Of a DNA stretch of 64,000 nt, positions 25,101 to 37,100 are shown in pieces. Position 1 is the stretch's first letter; each line of letters begins with the position of its first letter. This DNA is from Apteryx mantelli. Its lineage: Eukaryota; Chordata; Aves; Apterygiformes; Apterygidae. A program made the translations under genes and the position numbers. The stretch lies in assembly GCF_036417845.1 (NCBI RefSeq), contig NC_089980.1, positions 66,214,501 through 66,278,500 on the forward strand. The letters are read 5' to 3'. The notes below the pieces were generated by a model, which made no database searches, was not told the DNA's origin, and worked only from the letters and a program-made list of their open reading frames with translations.

Positions 25101-28100
25101 GCCGTGCAGAAATGCTGTGCTGGCCTTTTGGAAGAGATGCAGTCTGGGCTACCTCACTCTGGAGATGTGCCTGCAAATGGAAAGGAGTCCTTTACTGACA
25201 TCAAATTCCTTTTCCTGCATCTACTCCCAACTACTGAAGAAAAGATTTGGTCTTCTAGCTTGGACTAAAATATGGGCATACTTCGTTTTATTGCGCTTCG
25301 CTTTATTGCGCGTTGTAGATACTGCATTTTTTACAAATTGGAGGTTTGTGGCAACTCTGCATTGAGTGAGTCTATTGGTGCCATTTTTCCAACAGCATGT
25401 GCTCACTTCATGTCTCTGTGTCACATTTTGGAAATTCTTGCAATATTTCAAACTTTTACATTATAATTATATCTGTTATGGTGGTCTGTGATCAGTGATC
25501 TTGGATGTTACTATTGTAATTGTTTTGGGGCGCCACGAACCGTGCCCATATAAGACGGCGAACTTAATCGATAAATGTTGTATGTGTTCTGACTGCTCCA
25601 CCAACCGGCTGTTCCCCTGTCTCTCTCCCTCTCCTCGGGCCTCCCTATTCCCTGAGACACAACAATATTGACATTAGGGCAATTAATAACCCTACAATGG
25701 CCTCTAAGTGTTCAAGGGAAAGGAAGAGTCGCAGGTCTCTCCCTTTAAATCAAAAGCTAGAAATGATGAAGCTTAGTGAGGAAGGCACGTTGAAAGCCGA
25801 GACAGGCCGAAAGCTTGGCCTCTTGCGCCAAACGGTTTGCCAAGTTGTGAGTGCAAAGGAAAAGTTCCTGAAGGAAATTCAAAGTGCTACTCCAGGGAAC
25901 ACACGAATGATAAGTGAAACAGCCTTCTTGCTGGTATGGAGAAAGTTTTAGTGGTCTGGCTAGATCAAACCAGCCACAACATTCCCTTAAGCCAAAGCCT
26001 CATCCAGAGCAGGGCTCTAACTCTCTTCAATTCTGTGAAGGCTGGGAGAGGTGAGGAAGCTGCAGAAGAAAAATTTGAAGCTAGCAGAGGTTGGTTCATG
26101 AGGTTTAAGGAAGGAAGCCATCTCCATAACATAAAAGTGCCAGGTGAAGCAGCAAGTGCTGATGTAGAAACTGCAGCAAGTTATGCAGAAGATCTAGCTA
26201 AGATACTTGATGAAGGTGGCTACACTAAGCAACAGTTTTTCAATGTAGATGAAACAGCCTTATATTGGAAGAAGATGCCATCTAGGACTTTCATAGCTAG
26301 AGAGGAGAAGTCAAGGCCTGGCTTCAAAGCTTCAGAGGACAGGCTGACTCTCTTGTTAGGGCCTAATGCAGCTGGTGACTTCAAGCTGAAGCCAATGCTC
26401 ATTTACCATGCCAAAAATCCTAGGGCCCTGAAGAATTATGCTAAATCTACTCTGCCTGTGCTCTATCAATGGAACAACAAAGCCTGGAGGACAGCACATC
26501 TGTTTACAACATGGTTTACTGAATATTTTAAGCCCACTGTTGAGACCTACTGCTCAGAAAAAAAGATGCTTTTCAAAATATTACTGCTCATTGACAATGC
26601 ACCTGGTCACCCAAGAGCTCTGATGGAGATGTACAACGAGATTCCTGTTGTTTTCATGCCTGCTAACACGACATCCATTCTGCAGCCCATGGATCAAGGA
26701 GTCATTTCGACTTCCAAGTCTTATTATTTAAGCAATACATTTCGTAAGGCTAGAGCTGCCATAGACAGTGATTGCTCTGATGGATCTGGGCAAAGTAAAT
26801 TGAAAACCTTCTGGAAAGGATTCACCATTCTAGATGCCATTAAGAACATTTGTGATTCATGGGAGGAGGTCAAAATATCAACATTAACAGGAGTTTGGAA
26901 GAGGTTGATTCCAACCCTCATGGATGACTTGGAGGGGTTCAAGACTTCAGGGGAGGAAGCAACTGCAGATGTGGTGGAAATAGCAAGAGAACTAGAATTA
27001 GAAGTGGAGCCTGAAGACGTGACTGAATTGCTGCAATCTCGTGATAAAACTTGAACGGATGAGGAGTTGCTTCTTATGGATGAGCAAAGCAAGTGGCTTC
27101 TTGAGAAGGAATCTACTCCTGGTGAAGATGCTGTGAGCATTGTTGAAATGACAACAAAGGATTTAGAGTATGACAGCGGCAGCGGCAGGGTTTGAGAGGA
27201 CTGACTCCAAGTTCTGTTGTGGGTAAAATGCTATCGTCAAACAGCATCGCATGCTACAGAGAAATCCTTTGTGAAAGGAAGAGTCAATTGATGTGGCAAA
27301 CTTCACTGCTGTCTTATTTAAGAAATTGCCACAGCCACCCCAACCTTCAGCCACCACCACCCTGATCAGTCAGCAGCCATCAACACTGAGGCAAGACCCT
27401 CCATCAGAAAAAGATTATGACTCGCTGAAGGCTCGGATGATGGTTAGCATTTCTTAGCAATAAAGTATTTTTTAATTAAGGTATGTACATTGATTTTCTT
27501 AGACATAATGCTATTGCACACAATAGACTACAGTATAGTGTAAACATAACTTTTATATGTACTGGGAAACCAAAAAATTCGTGTGACTCACTGTATTGCG
27601 ATATTCTCTCTATTGCGGTGGTCTGGAACCAAACCTGCAATATCTCCGAGGTATGCCTGTAAATCATGAGCCTGTTACAGAAGGCTCAATGCACTGCGTG
27701 CCAGGATAATCTCTAAATTGGACGTGGCCTTCCTCCAAAGTCACACTGCCACAGAGGAACCCCGCTGGAGATGCAGAAGTGCAGAACAGATTCACCCATT
27801 GTCAACAGTGAATGACTTTTTTTTCTTTACTGTTACTAGATCCCCTTTTAGGTGAGGGAGAGGTTGCAAACATTCCTTCTTATCTTGGACTTGTATATTA
27901 CCCCATTTCATGCTTAAATGTAAATCCTCAAAAAGCTTGTACCAAATCAGAGCCAAAAGCAGGGAGCTACTAGAGTAGAGAGAGCAGGTTATGGGAAATT
28001 GGGAACAGGGAAACTATGAGGAGAGAAGGGGTTCTGGGATAAATTTTTTGCTAGTATTATCCTCATATGCAGAGAACTTGCATTCCTGCTGTAAGGAACA

Positions 28101-31100
28101 ACCAATTCTCCAACAGCTTAAAACATTACAGCTCATGGTCCTTTTAAAAATGAGAAAAGATAAATATGGTGGTCTTTGGCAAAAAGATCCCTTTACTGAA
28201 TATCTTCACTCTCAGAGATGAAGGTTACTGATGGGAAGTTAAGTAGCAGAAGGGTCCTGTCTTTACTGGTATTGTAACCACCACTGTAACAAAGGCAAAT
28301 GTGAAAACAAAGCAAAGCAATTCTCCTCTCCTGAAACCTCTTGGTAAAAGCTTCTATTCTTGAAAAGTCAGCTGAAAACTCCTGGATCAAGCATCATGTC
28401 TAATGGCCACCTAGAATGTGCCACATGCTGTCTCCAGTAGGTAAATTACTCTTAAATTAGCATCTTCACTCGTTCTGCCTTGAAGTCACAGTATCTACTA
28501 AGACTGTCGTGTTTCCCACCCTAGCTTGTATTTTCATAACAAGCTACAAATTCCAACTAAGAAACCAGAAAAATGTGATGCTGAATGGAGCTCTCTGAAG
28601 TGAAAAGCTGGAACCTGCGTTGCTGCTGTAAAGCCATACTTGTTAATATACATCTTAAAAAGACGGCTTCTCACCATGTTAGCATTAAATCTCATTTATA
28701 AGACAACAATTTATAACAGTATGTTTTCAGTACCCTGGATGCTTGCAAAGTCAGCTCTAAGCTAAAAAGCAATATTATTGTGTTGTGACTATGAGGCGCA
28801 CAGGTGCTGCCTTGGCACCGGCAGAGGATGTGACGTCTCAGGAGAGGGTATATCCTAGAACAGCATTTCTGCTAGTGAATTTGCTGAACTTTTAAGGCTG
28901 CTGGTATGATTTCTGTTCAGTACTTACCTCTCTTCAGAATTCTTCTAGCAATTATTGCCCTTCCTGACCACTTTTCCAGATGGGCTTCTTAGAGCTGCCC
29001 CAGTCTTTCTGTCCCTCCTAACGAAATCATTCTCTTTTAAGCAGTGGGTCAGATTAAGGCAACAAAGTGAGGCAGGGGAACCAAAGACTGTGTATATGAG
29101 CACAGTGACTGTATTTACTTTCAGTAATCACAGAATAAAACACACACACATGCCTGGAGGAGGGAAAAGCAGTCAGGATGCTCAGGGAAGTGTTCTCACC
29201 ACTATGCCACAGAGTTTTGTCCTGTTTTCTCTGCCTCTCATTATTCTAAACCAAGGGGACTGCTTGAGCAGGGAGGTGGTGAGTCCCTGAGAGCAGCCCA
29301 GACACTTTCCGCAAGTCTGAAGCACCTCTATGGAACTGAATCCAGCTCTCCCTCTGGGCCAGTGCTCTAGCATAAAGCACACACACATGCACAGAGTAAC
29401 TGTCTGCATTTTTGTGGAGCCTCGTTAATAGGTTTGGTTTGCAACCTCCTTGATAGGACTGTGACTGAGGGAGGCCTAATTTAATGGATATGGGTGGATT
29501 TTTAGGAATGAGATAAATGTCTGTCTGCTCAACTCCATAAAGACTGCAATGCTTGCCAGTGGGGCAGGACCAGATGCTCTCTTGGACCTCTGGGAATCAT
29601 TAATGCACGTGACCCCGATGGATTTTAAGTGCCTCCATGAGAAGACAGCAGCTCAGCAGAGATTTTGGCAGCTGCCCTTTGGACTTGGATACCTAACATT
29701 CAGGTCCCACTGCCTGCAACCCCTTTGGAAGTGATCCATAAGCTATTTAAAAATGCATTGAGATGTTTGTCATTTGCCAGTTTTTGGTTAAAAATAGTGG
29801 CTACTGGGTTAGTGAGCTGCTATTTGACAAGGAAATCCTTAAGTGTAATTAACTGAGATTAAATTATGACTTGTCAGTAGAGCAATATTAAAAACAAGAA
29901 CTGAGGTGAGACATGGTCAGCTGGAAGTCTTGCCTATTTAAAATTAAAAAGAGTTTACAACAGCTTCTGATATTACACTAATCACTGAAGCCCCATCACA
30001 ATTTTTTTAGTTTTATAATAATTTTACTTTTTTTCCTTTTATTGTCTGCTGCTGTGCAAAAGGCTACCTTGATAGAGAAAACTGTCAAAGTAACTCACTG
30101 CAAAGGGTAAACACCGAAAATGACTATGCAGAAGTGCCGCTCTTCCACATTCACTTTCAATCATAATCTTAGATTATAGGTTGCCAAACTTTTATGCTGG
30201 TGACCTCAATTCTGGTTTTACTTCTGGAATCACAAGCCCAACAATTTTTAAGACCCACTTACCAGCTGAACTTCCATGGTGTTAACAATGCTCTTGGATG
30301 ATTTAATCATTAGTTTGGGTAGCGCTGTATCAGCCATTGCTCAGAACTATGAAAGCCAAAAGGATTCTGGGCAGACTTAAGAATTTTAAGTCATCCCGGT
30401 AGGGAGCAATGAGTTCATTTACAATGCCAGAAAAGAGGAAGCATTTGCAAGGTAATTTTGCCACAAATTCCTACACGTTCACTGAAGCAGTCAAATTCTT
30501 GGAGAATATTGTTTTCATTCCCTTTGCAGCCACCATACATGAAATGTAAGTAAGTGCCTGACGAAACATGGAAGTGCACAAGGGAAGCGCCCTTTACAAG
30601 GGCCAGCATCAGAAGGCACTAAGGACTGCTCTGTTGCAACAAGAAAATAAAACTATACTTATAATTAGCTGCATCTCTGGCTGCAAGAATCAGTCTAAAT
30701 CCTGAAGAAATAAAAGTGGGAGGACTTGCATTCAGTTTAAAAAGGCTCTGTGCACACAGTTTTAATTTAATTCATTTGTCATTTCAGATAATTTTAAATC
30801 ACCAGCATGGGAATGACCTGTTTCGACTGCCTTAAGAGGCATGCCAAGTTCATTGGAGCTTCTGGAGTTTTCAGGCAATGTTTGGTAATTGCTGCCTGTA
30901 AAATTACTGCACACTGACTCCCAGCAGGCTTGTGACCACTACAGGCAATACTTCTGGGGACTTGTGAGTTTTGTGACTAAAGAATGAGCCTTCTCTACAG
31001 TGAGGAAAGATTTTTCTGGCCCTGGAGATGCAATTCAGAAAGAAGTGCCCATAAAAATTAAGATATTTGTTCAGAGAAAAACAAAAAACAAAGAAACCCT

Positions 31101-34100
31101 TCACCAATTAGCATGAGAAGCGATGCAATTATGCAATTACTTTCACCCAAGCTTTACTTTGGTGTGCTCTACTGAAGGTGTCCCCCTAAATATTTAAAGA
31201 GCCTTATACATCAGCTTATATAGCTGAACCTGTAGCAGAATTTGTTTGTATTTAGATCATTGCATGTTTTGTTCCTTAGGCTGTATTCTATTCTTAGCAT
31301 TTCCATGTTTTAACTTTCTTTTTGCCACCTGGTAAGAAGGAGACTAGACAATTATAAAGCAATACCTAGTTGTTACTTACCTATTAAACGCTCCTTTTGT
31401 GTTTTTTTTACATTTGCAAAATTTTACTGTTAGCAAGGCACCAAAAGACAGCTTAATTAAATTTAAGGTGAAAGACACTTTCTTCCTTAATAGAAGACAG
31501 TTCATTGGAACGGATTCTTTTCAATTCTTACCTGGCACAAATCCACTGATTTGTTTCTTTGGTCCCTGAGAAAGCGATTGGTTAGACATGTCTGCATCCA
31601 GTGAAAGAAGCGGTTGATTTCTTACAGTGGTTTTCAGGGTGTTGTCTGCAGAAAAGTTTTCATGTGCATTTTCAGTCAGTCCTACAGTCCTTTGCTGGGT
31701 AGTGCCAAGAGCTGCATGGGTCACTGTCTTCCGGCCTGGGCTGACTGCATTAATAGAAACAAAAAAACCCAATCATTTTTGTATGGAATTAAACAGAATG
31801 GGGAGTGTTCTGTTGGAAGACCCTGCAACATGGGCCTTGAGGTAGACTAAACAAGCTCATCAGGTTCAGACGTACAATGAAATGTGAGTTCCAGTTGCAT
31901 AACAAGTTACCAATTGCCCCTGGTCAGCCATTAGGTAAGAGTACACATATGAACTCTAATGTGAAATCTAGCAGCTGAAATATTAATGAAAGAGTGGTTA
32001 GCCATCACGCCAATCCACCCCCTGATGCCCCCTGTTGGTTCTTGTTAACTTTGCTGAGCATGGGTACATACTGAAGATGAATAACAAAGGCTAACAGAGC
32101 AATAGTGAATCAGCTTGTTACCCTACTTGCCCAGATTTCCAAGCATTTCAGATTTTTGTAAGGTGCATGATTGCTTTCAAGTGTACCTCCGAGACACCCT
32201 CTCAGATGAAGACAAGGTATCTGGAATCATTATGCAAGTAAGGAACTGATCTTTTAAATGTTGAGAACTTTAACTCAAAATCTGTCATTTTGGGACTTTG
32301 GCAGTTTTAATATGCTTTAAAAAAATGGAGTTAATTTCTGAGTGCCTGCTGTATGCTGACATCCAACCTGCCTGCATACTATTTCCAGTGAAAGGTTCTA
32401 GACTGAGAGCAAGGTGATTGTTCATGGAAAGAGAGAACATAGAAAGCATCATTTCCCTTTGGTCGTACAGTCTACGATTACTTTCATGATCAACGTTGTC
32501 GCACAGCGCACTTACGGTTCTGGCAGAAAGTTTCATCAGATCCATCAGGGCACTGTTTCACTCCATCACAAGCAAATGTGATGTCAATGCAGCAGCCATC
32601 ATCACAGATAAACTGGTAGCGAGAACAAACTCCGACACAAGCTGTTGAAAAACAATTCTCATATTACCAAATGAGAAGTCCAAAATACTCAATGACTAAA
32701 ATCTCTAGTATCAAGCAAAAGTAAAACCAGAATGTGTCAAGAAAGACCACACATAAAGTAGAAAGTTGAAGAAAGGCCTGGCTCAGCTCTATAATGCTGT
32801 ACAGACATAGAAACTATGCATAAGAGCTGTTCCTTGCACCCTCATCACTGTTCTGGAAATCTTTTTTTTCTACAGGAGCTCTCAACCTGGAGGCTGTAGC
32901 ACCTTGCAGTCTGTGCAGCACCCCTGCAGCACCTTAAGCTCTAGTGGCCTAAGCTGAAAGGAGATCTTCTTTCCAGGCTTAAAAAATCCAGGACAGCCCT
33001 GAAAACAAATAGATGAGATCTCTATGGTTTTAATTGCATTTCTCAAACACGTAATTCATACTACATACCCATTCTGTATTTCTGACAATATGTTATTTTA
33101 TATGCACATATATGAGCTGTATTATAGCTACAGGCTCTTTTACAGCATGTTTTCTGTAACCTAATTGAAAGACTAAAGAAAGAATGCCCATCATTTATTC
33201 ACATGAGCAATCCATTGACTCAAACACAGCATATGTCAGAACAGGAACAAGCATAAGATCTTACAAGTGACCCTCACTAGAAAGAACTGGATTGCTGCCT
33301 GCTTTAGTATTTAGATTCCTCTATAAATAGAGAATGTCCCTGGACATTTCACAATTGCAGATACATACTCAAAGCTCTCCTGAAACCCATTTTGATCTTA
33401 TAATTACCGAGTGTTTACATATGTACTATTGTCTTTCCAACAGCAATGTATTTCATTGCTTTGTAAAGCACTATCAAGTTCAGTGTTTGGTTAAGCTGGT
33501 AACAGCAAATAGATTTACATAAGCAAGTCACAGCCTTTAGCTGTTATACTGCTATGCGCCATAACAACTTTAAAAGCTGAGCAATGCTAATGAAAGTATA
33601 GCATGAACATGTACTGCCTGTTTAAAACTCAAAAAACTCATACTTTGAAAATGCATCTCATTGACTTCAGTGCTAATAATAGCACAGATCCTGTATGCAG
33701 CAAGGCATTGTGCATTGGTTTAACTATAGCAGGAGCACTTGAATTGCAAACATACTTGGGGAATTAGAAAAAGAAAAAAAGCAGCAAATCCTCTACTTGT
33801 TCCACCCAAAAGACACCACAGATGCCCACAGCAACAAATAAATCAGCAAACTCTTAGCCTGCTTAGCTGAATGAAACATTAATGAATACAATTCTACCAT
33901 CCATTACTGGAACACAGACTTTATTAAACAGATTCATAACTGTTTTTTCATAATACCAATTTATTGCCACTGGGACTACCCTCTAACGTAGAGATAATCC
34001 ACTGGAGCAGAGCAAAGCTTTCACTGGTGCAGCTGAATATAGTAAAATATCCAGATACACCATGCTAGTTTAACCTTTACTTTGTGCTAGAACAGCAGAT

Positions 34101-37100
34101 CTATATTAGCAACTTGCTAATTATAAGGTAATTAGAAGTAATTACACTAGCCAGATCTATATACATGCTATTTTTTAGTTAAGAAAGAACCCCAAAATGA
34201 CAGCCACTGAAATGCAACTTCCTTTCTATCTTTTATGCTTTTGGCTTTCTTTTTATATGTCTCCAAAGCTCAGAGTTTAAAAAATGATCAGTTTCAGTTT
34301 TCACAGTGACCTAAAACTTCAACAACTGCTTAACAAACATTTAACAGAAAAGCTTAAATGCATGAAAACAAGAAACCATCCCACCTTTTAGCCTACAGGT
34401 GCAGGCCAATATTATTATTAATCTGTTAGTCTTGCGCATTATTAACTACTTTTAACTGGTCTTCCCTACAGTAGGAGCCCTGCCATGTTCTGAGCACCCT
34501 GTCTGACCATACAATGAACTGTCACAATGTGCCTGACGCATATGGCAATATTTCATTTTTCCAACCCTGCATGCTTATTAGCAATAGAGCGATGAATATT
34601 TAGACGATTGAAAGCATTATTGCTCTAACAAAAAAGTGACCTTTGCTTCCTGAATTTGAAACAGCCATTCAAAACCAAAAGAGATGTCATTACATAAAGA
34701 ATAAGGGAGAGATAATAATAGAGGAATGGACAGTAAGATTTCTGCCTCCATCACATCACACAGCCAATGATTTCAGTCATTTTCTCACCTTCTGCAGAAT
34801 GAACCATAGGAAGAACAGTCACAGAGACATTATCAGAGCTCTGCTGTCCAGCAGTGTCCGTCACAGTTAGCTGGAAAATATATACACCTTCCTGAAAGTG
34901 AGACAGCTTCAGTGTTCCTGGTTGTGGTACCTGATAAAGGAAACCCAGTGAAAAAAAATCGCATTGGTATAAAGGATCTGTCCATAAACTTTGTGTCCAG
35001 TGCTTTTCATACAAATAAAATACTACTCTTAAGTCTGGCCAAACCACTCAAGCATGTATATCAGCCTATCACATTTTGATCTTTTTTTGCTTTCAGTATG
35101 GAAAAATAAACATGCTTAACATTTGTGTACTGTTTTTAATGGTTCACTTAATTACGTGGAGCTGTGGATCCTAACATTGGAAAATGTCAGAGGCAGTAAT
35201 ATTTTAGAATATTTTACCTTGTACTCTCTATCCAGTTAATCTGTAGACCAATACATATCTAATGACAGAAATGCCTTTTACAATATATTGACTTTTGATA
35301 AGGTGACTGACAGCACTGCTTTATTAGTAAGACTGCCTACCTCTTTCCAGTATGACATATATATATGACTTGCAACTTTTACAAATTGTCTGGACTGAAT
35401 TTTTCCACGCTCCGTCCTTCATTTTTATGCTTTGTTCTGTACTGGAAAATATGTTAATCTATGGTGACTGCCCTAACCATTAGATTTCAGAAAGTCATTT
35501 CATATATATATATATGTATAGAAACAACTCAAATTGGATTATATCAGAAAAGATATAGGAAAATAACTTCTTTTATCATAATTTAAAATGGGTACCAAAA
35601 TGACTTTACTAGTAAAGTAGTAATTTACAAATAAGTTTGTATAAAATGAGTACGATATTTGTATAGATAATTTTTTAAATCTCATGACAGTTTCCACTCA
35701 CAAATAACTCCAACTGTCTGTGAATTCAGTAACACCTACTTTAATAATTACAAAAGAATAGATAAAGCCATGCACAAGTTAATTGGACATCTAGTGCATT
35801 TTTACAAGTGAAGAGCACAGGCCTATTTTTATAGTGATGATTTACTGAAAAGTACACTGAAATCCTCTGTGAATACCTTTAATATTAAAAACAAAATTCA
35901 ATAAAGAGCTTTGCTTTCACTCATTGAAATTTGCTCTTAATGCCTAAAAAAGAACAGGAAATTTCAATAAACATGATAACAGAGTCCTAGGGTTTTAAAG
36001 CAGGGCATATTGATAAATTCACTTTACTCTTCTGGTAAGTTGATTTCTTAACTGAAATGTCTTTCTTTTTCCATATATCCAAGTGCACTGATTTATCTAT
36101 TTGTGCTGTTCATTGCTTCCTGATGAAGAATATGACACTTTGCATTTTTATTCTTTACTGTATTACAAAGCTAAATATACTCTAAAAACCACCTGCTGCT
36201 GTTCACAATGGTTGCTGGGAGAGCAAATATGATTTTTAAAACTCATAAGCCGCAGAGTCCCACTCTCTTCTCGGCAAAAATCCAGAGAAACTCCACTAAC
36301 TTCAGAATACACCCTTCCTCTTGAGGACCTCTGTGCTTTCCTTTTTATCTCTGTTCTGCCCTGAACAATGCCTGACTGTACCTGCTTTGTTCTAAACTTG
36401 GGCTCAGACCAGACAGTAATTTTCCAGGTAATCATCAGGAAAAAAAACAATCCCCCACAACTGTCGCCAAGCTTTGCAGCTACAGTATGTAGAGAGCAAT
36501 CTAACATGCAAATTATCCCTAAGCTAACTAATCACAACAGAAAAAAAAAGTATTTCTGCTGGCTTCCTTCTACAATATAAGAAGATCTCTTTAAGCAGTC
36601 CTTTCCCCTCCTGTGCCTTCTATTTATTCTTTGGTACCTAAGTGCAATGTAACAGCTGCCTTTTATCTTTTTTAAACACACAGCCTCATTATCCCTGGTT
36701 GCTATGGATTCACTTATAGTTTTCTAAGAATAGATTACAAGAAATCCAGTAGCTTCAGGATACCAACTAACCCACCAAATATTTGCATGAATAATTACAG
36801 TTATTAATTCGACACTAAAAATTAAATTATCATGGTAATCATCAGGACAGACATCAATGGGAGAAATTCCTGCTCATTTGAAGACAATGGAAAAGTAGCT
36901 CTTTAAGCTGAAACCTGTGTCAGAATTGATTTCAGTTATCAAATATAAAGAAATCACCAAGATTAATGGGAATTTTGCAGGTTTAAATAAACATGAGCCT
37001 GGTCTCTATTTTATGGAGCAAATTTAAGTTAAAGTAAAAACAGGAACTTTAAAAATTTTAGTTAACTTTTTATTTATGTGTTCCATTTGTAGGCATATTA

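Larger units (their letters stand above)
25273..27659 (+). mobile_element. Tigger1-like DNA transposon (pogo group, Tc1/mariner superfamily), near full length
   Basis: A 2,387-bp element, close to the 2.4-kb size I recall for Tigger1. The left end begins tgggcatacttcg. The right end, read inward on the other strand, begins CAGGCATACCTCGGAG, the characteristic Tigger terminal sequence. Both ends abut a TA dinucleotide (25271-25272 and 27660-27661), the expected target-site duplication. Subterminal GCAATA/CGCTT-type repeats occur at both ends. Between them lie a 5' leader, the transposase reading frame (25697 onward) and about 600 bp of 3' sequence. It sits in LRP11 intron 5 in antisense orientation. 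Family assignment rests on recognition from memory of coding and non-coding parts, not on an alignment. Confidence 0.93.
22492..31531 (-). other. LRP11 intron 5, hosting a Tigger1-like transposon
   Basis: A 9-kb intron. Apart from the transposon at 25273-27659 it is AT-rich, unique-looking sequence with short CA runs (29136-29152, 29380-29395). Around 30175-30270 there is a weak resemblance to an old hAT-type repeat end, which I could not confirm. Confidence 0.8.

Noticed and set aside
25936..27054. Host TIGD-like domesticated gene
   Set aside because: The frame lies between transposon terminal repeats with a TA duplication, is frameshifted from its DNA-binding N-terminus, and is antisense within an intron. 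It is a transposon copy, not a domesticated gene, on present evidence.
30170..30270. Possible old hAT-type repeat (ggttgccaaacttttatgct...)
   Set aside because: It resembles the end of a dispersed repeat I remember from reptile genomes, but the match is short and no paired terminal repeat or 8-bp duplication was found.
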